Assembly: GCA_015233155.1 (NCBI GenBank) | Contig: JADFYG010000008.1 | Location: forward strand, 51,591-115,590 | Direction of reading: 5' to 3' | Length of the DNA: 64,000 bases | Source of the DNA: Candidatus Rifleibacteriota bacterium | GTDB taxonomy: Bacteria; Muiribacteriota; Ozemobacteria; Ozemobacterales; Ozemobacteraceae | Part shown: positions 1 to 8,712 of the stretch, piece after piece | Layout of the letters: every line of letters starts with the position of its first letter | Numbering within the stretch: position 1 is the first letter of the stretch | Position numbers and translations under genes: made by a program | Notes under the pieces: generated by a model | What the model was told of the DNA's origin: nothing | Seen by the model: the letters and a program-made list of their open reading frames with translations, nothing else | Databases searched by the model: none

Positions 1-3000
1 ATCCGGGGGTGCGAGTCTGTCGCGGAAATTTCCAGCGGATGGGCTCGCTTGAATCTGAACGAGTCACAAGAAGGCTGTTTCCTTCCGCGCGAACTCGAAA
101 GAAGCCATATGTAGCACTTATGGCAACAAGTTTTTCTGATTTCACACGTTTAATCAGCTCTTGAAAAGAAGGTTCTATCTCATCCTGGAGGATACGCTTC
201 CATGCCGTCTCATCGAGATGGCCCTTTTTATACTGCCACCGAAAACGAAACAGTGAATCGCGGTCGATATGCGGAATCACCTCATCAAGGGGCAACTCCA
301 GGATTCGACACCCCTTGAACGGAGGTATGGGAATGTGTCCGGCAGGTGGAAACGATCTGGCGAATCCGCCGGATGCTTCCAGGCCGGAAGATTTTTTCCG
401 ATCTGCTTCATCGCCTGATTTGCTGTCGATTGATTCTGAAACGCAGGCTTGATGTTCGAAAGTAACAATACCCCCGCTATCCCCTGACGGTGGCTCGCCC
501 TTCGTTACACTCGTCCCGTCTTTTGCCTTTACAGACTCGCTTTCGGCAGTTTCTGTCTTTTCGTCAGACAAGCGCTGCATGAGCAGTAAACCCGCAAAAG
601 CATCAGGAGCAAAGAAGACGCGCCCCTTGTACAATTTTGCCAGATCCTCTTCAACAAAAGCGCGTGTTAATGCGGCTCCACCCAAAACTACATGCGGAGT
701 CAGACCGCGACGATTCAGCTCTTCGAGGTTTTCCTTCATGATCTGGGTCGATTTCACAAGAAGCCCGCTCATGCCGATTACGTTCGCATTCTGCCTGATC
801 ACAGCTCTGATCATCGTATCGATGTCAATTTTAATTCCCAGGTCGGTTACAGCGAATCCGTTATTTGATAGTAAAATGTTCACCAGATTCTTGCCTATAT
901 CATGAACATCTCCTCGCACAGTCGCGAGAATAATTCGTCGTCTCGGATCTATTTCGCGTTTTTCCATGTGTGGTTCAAGAATATTTACCGCGGCTTTCAT
1001 CACCTCAGCAGATTGCAAAACAAATGGAAGCTGCATCTGGCCTGCTCCGAACAGTTGTCCTACCTCCTGCATTGATGGGATCAGAATATCATTTACAACT
1101 GCCAGCGGAGGCTGCCCCGCTGTCAGCAACCGATTAATAATGTCTTCCAGCCCCGCCTTCTCGCCATCCAAGATCTTGAGACGTAGAGCCGACTCCGGAG
1201 TAAGCATGGCTTCGTCACGCTTCGCGGCAGGTTTCCCTCCCTCGAAAGCGCCAATAAATGCTGAAAGATCGCTTCCGTCGCCATGTGCATTATAAAGCAG
1301 ATCAACAGCGAGTCGCCGCTTATCGGACGAAATCTTGAAAATCGGCTGAATACCTCTTGGATTGACTATCGCCATATGCAGACCGCGTTTCACGGCTTCA
1401 TCGAGAAATACGCTGTTAAGAACTTCGCGAGCTCCCGGATTAAGACCAAACGAGATATTGCTCACTCCAAGCAGTGTGTGGCTCGCTGGAAACTGTTCCC
1501 GAATTCCTGCTACGGCTTCGAGGGTCTGGACGGCGGCGGTCCGCAATTCTGCATCCCCGCTGCCCAGAGTGAAAGTCAGAGTGTCGAATATAAGGTCGGA
1601 AGAACGCAACCCGCACTCATCAACAAGCAGATTATGCAACCGTTTCGCTATGGCCATCTTGCGCCCGAAAGTTTTTGCCATGCCATCTTCGTCGATAGTC
1701 AGACAAATGAGCGCTGCCCCATAATCACGCGCGACTGCCGCCATTTCCCTGACCTTGGCCTCGCCCGCCTCGAAATTCACCGAATTGATGATGCACCGGC
1801 CTGCATGCCGTTTCAGAGCAGACTCGACGACTTTAGGATCGGTCGAATCAATCAACAGAGGCAATTTTACCTGCGTCGCAAAGATCGAAACAAGCTTTTC
1901 CATATCCCGACTTTCGTCGCGTCCCACATATGCCACTGAAACATCGAGAAGATGGGCTCCACCACGAGCCTGCTCACGACCTACCGCGGTCATGCCATCC
2001 CAGTCCGCTTTCAGCAAAAGATCACGAAATGCTCTTGAACCATTGGCATTCGTGCGCTCACCAATCAGGCAGGGAGGCGGCTCCTGAGTGAGAGAAACCG
2101 CCTGATAGAGACTCGACGCCGAAGGGATGCGCCGAACGAGCCGATGGACCGGCTTAAGATTTCCCACCGCTTTGACCACGGCTTCAAGATGTGCAGGGGT
2201 TGTGCCGCAACAACCGCCAGCGATGTTTATACCGTTTTCCCGGACAAAACGCTCATGGAATGCGGCAAGTTCGGCCGGAGTCAAGCGGTATACCGGTTTT
2301 CCGCCGACGTTTTCCGGAAGCCCGGCATTCGGCATGACCGAGATACGTTTGTTCCATTGCGTCGAAAGATACTCGACATGGCGGACCATCTCTAATGGCC
2401 CAGTGGCGCAATTTATGCCCACGACATCAATCATGTCGAAAGGTTCCAGAATGGTGGTCACAGCAGTGATATCACTGCCCAGCAACATGGTTCCGGCTGC
2501 TTCGAGCGTGACAGAAACCATCACCGGCCGTCTGGAACCCATCTTGCGAAAATGGCTTGCGAGAGCAAACAGTGCGGCCCTTGTCTGAAGCAGATCCTGG
2601 CAGGTTTCAACGACGAAAAGATCAGCTCCCGCATCCCAGAGGGATTCCACCTGCTCGAGATAGGCCGCCGCCATTTCGTCGAATCCTATCTGGCCGAGAC
2701 TGGGCAGTTTCGAAGTAGGCCCCAACGATCCCGCTATATACCGTGGCCCCGCCCCTGGCACTTCTTCCATGGCTTCGCGAGCAATGCGTACAGCCGCCCT
2801 GTTTATTTCGCCAATGCGGTTTTCGAGCCCATACTCACGCATCACTATCCGTGTCGCACCGAATGTACATGTCTCGACGGCGCGACATCCGGCGCGCAGG
2901 AAGTCGGCGTGAACTTTACGGACAGCCTGGGGACAATGCAGATTCAGCGCTTCGCCACACCCTTCGAGACCGCCAAAATCATCGATCGTCAATCCCTGAG

Positions 3001-3109
3001 TCTGAATATTCGTACCCATAGCACCATCGAAAACGAGGATGCGATTGGAAAGATCATCATGAAATGCTCTAACGCAGGCATCCTGATACGAATGCGGTGA
3101 TAGCGCCAT
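1..3109 (-). CDS. metH: Cobalamin-dependent methionine synthase, 3' end cut by window edge
   Basis: Transfers methyl from 5-methyltetrahydrofolate through cobalamin to homocysteine in the cytoplasm. About 1036 codons are visible, and the frame is still open at base 1. Domains in order are: homocysteine-binding TIM barrel with FDGAMGTN near the start, DVVGINCATGP and the zinc-cysteine motif GGCCGTTP near residue 300; pterin-binding domain; B12 cap and Rossmann domain with DVHDIGKN (cobalt-ligand His about residue 736); then the start of the AdoMet reactivation domain (IPPFKGCR, YGFFRVRAEG). About 150-180 residues should be missing. Between the B12 and activation domains lies a hydrophilic insert of roughly 65 residues rich in S, E, K and D. 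The ATG at 3109 follows an AAAGGAG site. It is 108 bp downstream of the methyltransferase/MTHFR fusion, probably in one operon. Confidence 0.95.
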   Translation of the reverse strand, partial: MALSPHSYQDACVRAFHDDLSNRILVFDGAMGTNIQTQGLTIDDFGGLEGCGEALNLHCPQAVRKVHADFLRAGCRAVETCTFGATRIVMREYGLENRIGEINRAAVRIAREAMEEVPGAGPRYIAGSLGPTSKLPSLGQIGFDEMAAAYLEQVESLWDAGADLFVVETCQDLLQTRAALFALASHFRKMGSRRPVMVSVTLEAAGTMLLGSDITAVTTILEPFDMIDVVGINCATGPLEMVRHVEYLSTQWNKRISVMPNAGLPENVGGKPVYRLTPAELAAFHERFVRENGINIAGGCCGTTPAHLEAVVKAVGNLKPVHRLVRRIPSASSLYQAVSLTQEPPPCLIGERTNANGSRAFRDLLLKADWDGMTAVGREQARGGAHLLDVSVAYVGRDESRDMEKLVSIFATQVKLPLLIDSTDPKVVESALKRHAGRCIINSVNFEAGEAKVREMAAVARDYGAALICLTIDEDGMAKTFGRKMAIAKRLHNLLVDECGLRSSDLIFDTLTFTLGSGDAELRTAAVQTLEAVAGIREQFPASHTLLGVSNISFGLNPGAREVLNSVFLDEAVKRGLHMAIVNPRGIQPIFKISSDKRRLAVDLLYNAHGDGSDLSAFIGAFEGGKPAAKRDEAMLTPESALRLKILDGEKAGLEDIINRLLTAGQPPLAVVNDILIPSMQEVGQLFGAGQMQLPFVLQSAEVMKAAVNILEPHMEKREIDPRRRIILATVRGDVHDIGKNLVNILLSNNGFAVTDLGIKIDIDTMIRAVIRQNANVIGMSGLLVKSTQIMKENLEELNRRGLTPHVVLGGAALTRAFVEEDLAKLYKGRVFFAPDAFAGLLLMQRLSDEKTETAESESVKAKDGTSVTKGEPPSGDSGGIVTFEHQACVSESIDSKSGDEADRKKSSGLEASGGFARSFPPAGHIPIPPFKGCRILELPLDEVIPHIDRDSLFRFRWQYKKGHLDETAWKRILQDEIEPSFQELIKRVKSEKLVAISATYGFFRVRAEGNSLLVTRSDSSEPIRWKFPRQTRTPG

Positions 3110-3217
3110 AATGGATAACTCCTTTCAACGGTAACCGCTTTGGAAAAACCTCATCGCAAAGCAGGATTACATTATTCGGCGAAATGCTTTTCAGGGCTGG
3201 TGTGTATCGAATTTGAC

Positions 3218-5071
3218 TCAGCGAAGAGCCTCCAGCACTTTCAGTACATTCTCAACTCGACCAAACGGAACGCTGATCTGAACACCATCCACCATCTTGC
3301 GCACTTTGCGGAGGGCTTCCTGAGCAATAGCAATCCCTTCCTCCCGTTGTCCCTCGGGGGTCTTCTGGGCACGCATACGTGACATGATGTAGTCCGGGAC
3401 AGATGCCCCCGGAACCTCGTTGTTCATGAATTCAGCGTTCTTCAAACTGGTCAGGGGCCAGATTCCAGCAAGTATTGGAATGCGCACATTCTGAATTCGC
3501 TCAATGAATTTTTCGAGCAGATTGCTGTCGAAAACCGGCTGCGTCATTGCAAACTCCGCCCCGGCATCGACTTTCCAGGCAAAACGCCGCACTTCCAGAT
3601 CGAGATCGATTGCCCCTGGATTCGCGCCAACGCCAATGAGAAGCCCGGTTGGATTTCCGATTGGATTTCCACCAAGATCGCAACCATGATTCAAACGATA
3701 AACGACATTTGTAAGACCTATCGCATCGATATCGAATACGGCGGTCGCTTCGGGATAATTTCCTACTTTAGGCGGATCTCCGGTGATGCAGAGAATATTT
3801 CTAAGTCCCATGGCATAAGCACCAAGAAGATCGGATTGAATACCAAGAATATTTCTATCGCGACAGCAATAATGCAGAATAGTCTCGATGTGAACCTGGT
3901 TTTCCATCAATACAGCGAGAGCCATTGGACTCATGCGTGCCGACGCTCGTGGCCCGTCCGGAATATTGATCGCATCGATGCCAGCAGCTTTCAGGGCACG
4001 TGCCGCATCAATGACCTTCGCCGGGTCGCATCCTTTCGGCGGCGTCAATTCGCAACTTACTACAAAGGATTTTTCTTCAAGCAAACGTCGAGCAAATTCG
4101 GATTTTTTCGCGGCCGGAATTACAGTCACATCACCCGGGACTTCAATATGTCTTGCCTTGGTAACCGGCTCAGAGATCACAAGAGAGTGTGCACCAGGAT
4201 CGAGAGCCCTGATGGCATTTTTCACCCATTTTATGTGTTCGGGGGTCGTCCCGCAACAGCCACCAATAGCCTGCACACCGAGCAAAATGAATCGCTTGGC
4301 ATACTCTCCGAAGTATTCCGGATTGCACAGATATATTGTTCTGCCATCGATAATCTTCGGAAGTCCCGCATTGGGCTGCACGATCAGTTTCTTTCTGGTC
4401 AGGCCACGCATACGCTCTACGGCATCATACATGGCTTTCGGACCGACTGAACAATTCAACCCGATGAAATCAACGTCCCACTCGTCAAGCTTTGTCGTGA
4501 AAACATCAGGGGTCGTGCCGTAGAGAGCGTTTCCATCTTCATTAATCGTCATGGAAGCAATGATCGGCTTGTCGGTAATCTTTTTCACCGCTCGAATCGC
4601 CTGGTGTATCTCATTCAGATCGAAAAAAGTTTCAAGGATAAACAGATCGACTCCGCCGGCAAGAAGGGCTTTCGCCTGTTCTGTAAAGGCCTCTTCCGCC
4701 TCCTCGACGGATGTTTTTCCCCATGGTTCGATTCGAATCCCGAGTGGGCCAATTGCGCCGGCCACAAAAGCCTTTTCCTGAGCGACATCTCTCGCAAGCC
4801 TCGCACCCTGGATATTTACGTCGGCAACAGTATGACCGAATCCGTGTCCAGAGAGTTTGAACCGATTTGCACCGAAGGTGTTGGTTTCAAGAACTATCGC
4901 TCCTGCCGCCAGATATTCCCGATGGATTTCCTGGACGAGAAGAGGGCTGGAAAGATTCAATTCTTCATAACATTTGTTAATATAGACGCCCTTTGCATAG
5001 AGCATGGTTCCCATGGCTCCGTCAAAGGTAAGATGGCTTTTGTCGGCAAACGTTCTAAAATCCATAATCAT
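3218..5071 (-). CDS. yitJ: Bifunctional homocysteine S-methyltransferase / 5,10-methylenetetrahydrofolate reductase
   Basis: 617 residues combining two steps of methionine synthesis. The N-terminal half is a zinc homocysteine methyltransferase barrel with FDGAMGTML, GLNCSVGP and GGCCGTTP near residue 270. The C-terminal half, from about residue 320, is a MetF-type flavoprotein (SCELTPPKG, ITGDPPK) that makes 5-methyltetrahydrofolate. B. subtilis YitJ has the same architecture and length. No separate metF is visible here, so this protein probably supplies methyl-folate to MetH downstream. The start at 5071 has a GGGGGA ribosome site. Family assignment is firm; which half carries most flux in vivo cannot be told. 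Confidence 0.95.
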   Translation of the reverse strand: MIMDFRTFADKSHLTFDGAMGTMLYAKGVYINKCYEELNLSSPLLVQEIHREYLAAGAIVLETNTFGANRFKLSGHGFGHTVADVNIQGARLARDVAQEKAFVAGAIGPLGIRIEPWGKTSVEEAEEAFTEQAKALLAGGVDLFILETFFDLNEIHQAIRAVKKITDKPIIASMTINEDGNALYGTTPDVFTTKLDEWDVDFIGLNCSVGPKAMYDAVERMRGLTRKKLIVQPNAGLPKIIDGRTIYLCNPEYFGEYAKRFILLGVQAIGGCCGTTPEHIKWVKNAIRALDPGAHSLVISEPVTKARHIEVPGDVTVIPAAKKSEFARRLLEEKSFVVSCELTPPKGCDPAKVIDAARALKAAGIDAINIPDGPRASARMSPMALAVLMENQVHIETILHYCCRDRNILGIQSDLLGAYAMGLRNILCITGDPPKVGNYPEATAVFDIDAIGLTNVVYRLNHGCDLGGNPIGNPTGLLIGVGANPGAIDLDLEVRRFAWKVDAGAEFAMTQPVFDSNLLEKFIERIQNVRIPILAGIWPLTSLKNAEFMNNEVPGASVPDYIMSRMRAQKTPEGQREEGIAIAQEALRKVRKMVDGVQISVPFGRVENVLKVLEALR

Positions 5072-5153
5072 GTTTTCATTCCCCCAAAATCATATGCAGG
5101 AGAATCATGATCGGCGAAACTCCGCCGCCTGTCAAGCCTCCCAAATGAAGGGC

Positions 5154-5308
5154 CAGGGTCATTTAATTCTCAACAGGCAGGGCCGCGAACGCCGGGCGCG
5201 CCGCGTCTTTTGCCACGAGCTTTCTCGGCTGGCCCGGCGGTCCAGCCCTACCAGTTGTTGAGTTCTGGCAATTCAAGCCATTTTCCGGGGGATAATTACG
5301 TAAACATG
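5154..5308 (+). mobile_element. MITE-like element, copy 1 (right end decayed)
   Basis: First of three copies of a ~155-bp non-coding repeat. It starts CAGGGTCATTTAATTCTC, then carries the GC-rich arms GCCGGGC and GCCCGGCGGTCCAGCCC around the shared core CGCCGCGTCTTTTGCCACGA. The right terminal repeat is recognisable only as GGATAATTA followed by unrelated bases, and no convincing target duplication is left, so this is the oldest-looking copy. It lies between the divergent methionine operon and the M50 protease gene. The rest of the 257-bp gap (5072-5153) shows nothing I recognise. Confidence 0.75.
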
Positions 5309-5328
5309 AAATATGGTATCCTTATATC

Positions 5329-6033
5329 ATGCGCCCGCCTAATCTGATTGACATTCTTTCTCTCGATCTTCCTTCCTTCATTGTCGGCATAGGCATTCAT
5401 GAATTCGCTCATGCCTTTGCCGCAGACCGGATGGGTGACCCCACGCCCAGGAGTCAAGGACGGGTGAGTCTCAATCCGATCGAGCATCTTGATCCCATAG
5501 GGACCCTGCTTCCGATATTCCTTTCGCTTCAGGGTTCCCCTGTCGCTTTTGGCTGGGGAAAGCCCGTTCAATATGATCCGGGCAATTTTCGAAATCCAAA
5601 TCGCGGATCAGGAATTACTGCAATCGCCGGTCCACTTTCGAATCTCATGGTCTGCTGCGTCGTCGGAATACTGCTGACGATCGCTTCTAATCAACCTGAT
5701 CTTTGGCGGGCAGCCACAACCCCGGTCGGAAATTATTTTTACAGACTTCTGTTCCGTATGTTTTCATTCAATCTCGGGCTTTTCCTGTTCAATCTTTTGC
5801 CAATTCCTCCACTGGATGGCTCAAAAGTTGTTTGCTGGCTCGGCGGCGAATACGTGTCTGAATTAATGAGAAAAATGCAGCCCTACAGCTTGATGATCCT
5901 GATCGGGTTTCTGATGTCACACATGGATTCAGTTCTGCTGTATCCCTTGTTTATAAAACTTACCATTTTTTTTACGGGGCCTCTGGCACATTATGTCTTT
6001 GCTCCTGCGCAGTTCATCGCGGACTTTTTATAG
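5329..6033 (+). CDS. M50-family (site-2 protease-like) membrane zinc metalloprotease
   Basis: 234 residues, almost entirely hydrophobic, with the catalytic zinc motif HEFAH in the first helix (about residue 24) and the second motif LPIPPLDG with its Asp ligand near residue 160. These are the two signatures of the short M50B (YwhC/rhomboid-neighbour type) proteases, which usually have 200-230 residues and no PDZ domain. It probably cuts membrane-embedded substrates. The substrate is unknown, and no anti-sigma factor gene is adjacent. The ATG has only a weak Shine-Dalgarno site, and the upstream region is taken up by the repeat element at 5154. Confidence 0.92.
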   Translation: MRPPNLIDILSLDLPSFIVGIGIHEFAHAFAADRMGDPTPRSQGRVSLNPIEHLDPIGTLLPIFLSLQGSPVAFGWGKPVQYDPGNFRNPNRGSGITAIAGPLSNLMVCCVVGILLTIASNQPDLWRAATTPVGNYFYRLLFRMFSFNLGLFLFNLLPIPPLDGSKVVCWLGGEYVSELMRKMQPYSLMILIGFLMSHMDSVLLYPLFIKLTIFFTGPLAHYVFAPAQFIADFL

Positions 6034-6141
6034 CTGAATCCATTCACGAACTGAACAAAGCACTCCTTATTTGGCATGCTGAATTTTTGGTAGGGTCCTG
6101 AATTAACCAAAACACAGAAGACTTTAGCCCCCAGGTCATTG

Positions 6142-6216
6142 TCCGTAGATGACGCAGATTTACGAAGATGAAAGATGATGGTGGTTTTATCTGCGTAAAT
6201 CTGCGGCATCTACGGA
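6142..6216. repeat. Imperfect inverted repeat with 23-bp arms
   Basis: TCCGTAGATGACGCAGATTT and its near-perfect reverse complement (one mismatch over about 23 bp) are separated by about 29 bp. The pair lies in the 259-bp gap between the convergent M50 and hybrid-kinase genes. It could form a cruciform or act as a bidirectional transcription barrier, but there is no T-run on either side. Similar GCAGATTTACGCAGAT-type repeats are common dispersed elements in many genomes. The rest of the gap is AT-rich, with nothing else seen. Confidence 0.7.
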
Positions 6217-6292
6217 AAAAAAATGACTTCGTGATTTCTGGTTATTCTTTTTTTGGTAAAAAATGGGACTCGACCGAGAAACTCAAATAATT

Positions 6293-8239
6293 TCAAACCT
6301 TTGGCCGAACCATGGGGGTAAAGGAAAGCAACTCGGCAATCGTGAATGGCTTGGGAAGAAACCCTGCCAGATCACCCTGATTGAAATACTGAGTCGCCTC
6401 TTTCTCACTATAACCACTTGTCAGAACAACACGGACATCACCGCGAATTTTTCTGAGCTCCCGGAACGTTTCCTCGCCATCCATTTTAGGCATGGTCAAG
6501 TCCAACAGGATCAGTCGGATGTCATTGGGAGCATTCTTGAAAATTTCAAGTCCCTGAAATCCGTCGGATGCCGTTAAAACTGAAAATCCATGCTCTTCAA
6601 GAATTTTTTTGACGGAAAGCCGAACTCCTTCTTCATCTTCGATTATAAGAATCTTTCCCTCCAGTCCTTCCTTTCCAGGAATGGTCAGATCAGTTCTGGC
6701 ATTGGCAAAACCAGCTTTGACTGCGGTCGAAACCGGAAAGAACAAACTGATGGAGGTTCCTTCTCCCAGTTTGCTCGCAACTTTTATGGTTCCGCGATGG
6801 CCTCGCATAATCCCAAGGACAGTTGACAACCCGAGGCCACGACCGGCAAACTTGGTTGAGAAAAACGGGTCGAAAATCCGCTCCCCCACCTCGGCGGGCA
6901 TTCCGGGCCCGGTATCCGCCACTTCGAGAAATACGTATTTTCCTTCGGGGAGATTGAGAGTTGTATGCCCCTCATCAAGGAAGACGCGATCGCAGGACAT
7001 CAATCCGCTTCTGATAGTGATAGTGCCCGGCCCGGTTCCGATTGCTTCGGAACAATTCGTAACCAAATTCAAAACTGCCTGACTGACTTGGGAAAAATCC
7101 CCGTCGATGGCGGGAAGCTCCTCGTCGAGCTCGAACCGAACCTCGCAATCCCTCGAAACCGCCGCTCTGATCAAATGTGATGTTTGCTGAATGAGATCAA
7201 ACAGGCGTATGGACTGTCCGAAAAAACGCCCCTTTCCCGAAAATGCCAGCATCTGTTTTCCGAGGTTTGCCGCATTCCGGGCAGCGGAAATTATCCGCTG
7301 GATATTGTCCCTGGCCGCCGAATCATTTGGTAGCCGCAACATCGCTAGATCAGCATAGCCCATGATTCCGGTCAGGATGTTGTTCAGGTCGTGAGCAATC
7401 CCTCCGGCAAGTTTCTCGAGGCTTTCGAATTTCTGGAGCTGCTGAAGCCGTGCTTCAAATTTCTGCCGTTCCTGAAAAGATTTCTTCTGTTCGGTAATGT
7501 CGCTAACGACGCACTGAAAGGCCCTTTCCCCGTTCCACATAAGTGTCCGGGCTATAACCCGGCACTCACGGATTTCACCTGATTTCGTCCGTAAGCGGGT
7601 TTCGAAATCCCCTTGGTGGGTAGTCTCGGGTTGTGAGAAAAAATCTTTCAAGGCATTTCTACTCTCGTCGATCTGGCTTTCGAAAATAGGTAACACACTG
7701 AATTCTTCCCGGGAATAGCCAAGCTGGGAGCAGGCAAGGTCATTGAATTCCAGGGGAAGGTGAGTTTCGGGGCATACGACGATTATTCCGTCAGGCGATT
7801 GTTGAAACAGAGTTCGATAGCGGTTTTCAGACTCGTAAAGCTGTCTGATCGTTTTTTCCCGCTCGATGGCGTAGGCAATCGAACTGGTCAACAGGTTGGC
7901 ATCGATCTGTCCTTTTACGAGGTAGTCCTGTGCACCATCCTGGACCGCCTGAAGACCGAGGCTTTCGTCATCCAATCCGGTGAGGACGATCGTGGGGACA
8001 TTCGCATGAATTGTCCGCATGCTCTGAAGAGTGCTCAGTCCCGCACTTTCGGGAAGACCCAGATCAAGTAGGATGACATCTATCCCACCTTTCTGAAGAC
8101 GGTCATGAGCTTTGGTCAGATTCTCCGCAACCTCAAGGTTGAACGGGCGGCGACTGGTTTCTTTTTGCAACTCAATGATGTAACGAACATCCCCTGGGTT
8201 ATCCTCGACCAGGAGTACCAGTGGCTTGGGAAGGCTCAT
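6293..8239 (-). CDS. Hybrid histidine kinase (REC-PAS-HisKA-HATPase-REC)
   Basis: 648 residues with no membrane segment. Order: receiver (about 5-125, phosphoacceptor in ILLDLGLP), PAS with PAC (about 135-255), dimerisation/phosphotransfer domain with the H-box AHDLNN (about 285), ATP-binding domain (ADTGPGMP and GRGLGLS glycine boxes), and a second receiver (about 525-645, LILLDLTMP). It ends the three-gene signalling operon, 11 bp after the single-domain receiver. The N-terminal receiver closely resembles that neighbouring receiver (VEDNPGDVR in both), so phosphate could pass in from the upstream kinase. The stimulus cannot be read from sequence. Confidence 0.95.
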   Translation of the reverse strand: MSLPKPLVLLVEDNPGDVRYIIELQKETSRRPFNLEVAENLTKAHDRLQKGGIDVILLDLGLPESAGLSTLQSMRTIHANVPTIVLTGLDDESLGLQAVQDGAQDYLVKGQIDANLLTSSIAYAIEREKTIRQLYESENRYRTLFQQSPDGIIVVCPETHLPLEFNDLACSQLGYSREEFSVLPIFESQIDESRNALKDFFSQPETTHQGDFETRLRTKSGEIRECRVIARTLMWNGERAFQCVVSDITEQKKSFQERQKFEARLQQLQKFESLEKLAGGIAHDLNNILTGIMGYADLAMLRLPNDSAARDNIQRIISAARNAANLGKQMLAFSGKGRFFGQSIRLFDLIQQTSHLIRAAVSRDCEVRFELDEELPAIDGDFSQVSQAVLNLVTNCSEAIGTGPGTITIRSGLMSCDRVFLDEGHTTLNLPEGKYVFLEVADTGPGMPAEVGERIFDPFFSTKFAGRGLGLSTVLGIMRGHRGTIKVASKLGEGTSISLFFPVSTAVKAGFANARTDLTIPGKEGLEGKILIIEDEEGVRLSVKKILEEHGFSVLTASDGFQGLEIFKNAPNDIRLILLDLTMPKMDGEETFRELRKIRGDVRVVLTSGYSEKEATQYFNQGDLAGFLPKPFTIAELLSFTPMVRPKV

Positions 8240-8250
8240 TCTTTGTCTCC

Positions 8251-8700
8251 TCAGGATTTGGCGGGCAGTTTGACGATGGTCAGCCAGAAATTCTCTATTG
8301 CTCGAACTACAGTCAGGAATTGGTCCAAATCCACCGGTTTGGTGATGTAGCAGTTGGCATGCAGGTTATAAGCCCTCAGAATATCTTCTTCGGCCTGAGA
8401 TGTAGTGAGAATCACGACCGGGATGGTCATGATCGCCGGATCGTTTTTTATCTCGTTGAGAATCTCACGGCCGTCTTTTTTCGGAAGGTTCAGATCGAGC
8501 AGAATTAGATCCGGACGAAGGGCTTTGGCGTATTTGCCTTCCCGGCGAAGATATGGCATGACCTCCGCGCCGTCCTCCAGAACGCTCATCGTATTCATGA
8601 TTTTGCTTTCTTTCAAGGCCTCCAGGGCCAGTCTTACATCACCGGGGTTATCCTCGACGATGAGTATGTGGATAGCCTTGCCACTAATTTGATCATTCAT
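8251..8700 (-). CDS. Single-domain response regulator (Rcp1-like)
   Basis: 149 residues forming one receiver domain and no output domain: [12 protein letters not shown] at the N-terminus, phosphoacceptor Asp in [13 protein letters not shown], and the conserved Thr and Lys in VVILTTS and CYITKP. This matches the Rcp1 class normally partnered with phytochrome-type kinases. It lies 12 bp after the membrane kinase and 11 bp before the hybrid kinase, so it probably shuttles phosphate between them. AAGGAG precedes the ATG. Confidence 0.95.
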   Translation of the reverse strand: MNDQISGKAIHILIVEDNPGDVRLALEALKESKIMNTMSVLEDGAEVMPYLRREGKYAKALRPDLILLDLNLPKKDGREILNEIKNDPAIMTIPVVILTTSQAEEDILRAYNLHANCYITKPVDLDQFLTVVRAIENFWLTIVKLPAKS

Positions 8701-8712
8701 TCTGAGTTCTCC

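Noticed and set aside
579..3100. Several plus-strand open frames (up to 218 codons) opposite metH
   Set aside because: They run antisense to a conserved, full-motif MetH frame and show no protein-like motifs; they are shadows.
3686..4450. Plus-strand 254-codon frame opposite the YitJ-type gene
   Set aside because: Antisense to conserved GGCCGTTP/MetF motifs; composition is not protein-like.
5072..5153. Possible SAM or cobalamin riboswitch ahead of the methionine operon
   Set aside because: I saw no recognisable riboswitch core or B12 box, and much of the leader is taken up by the MITE copy.
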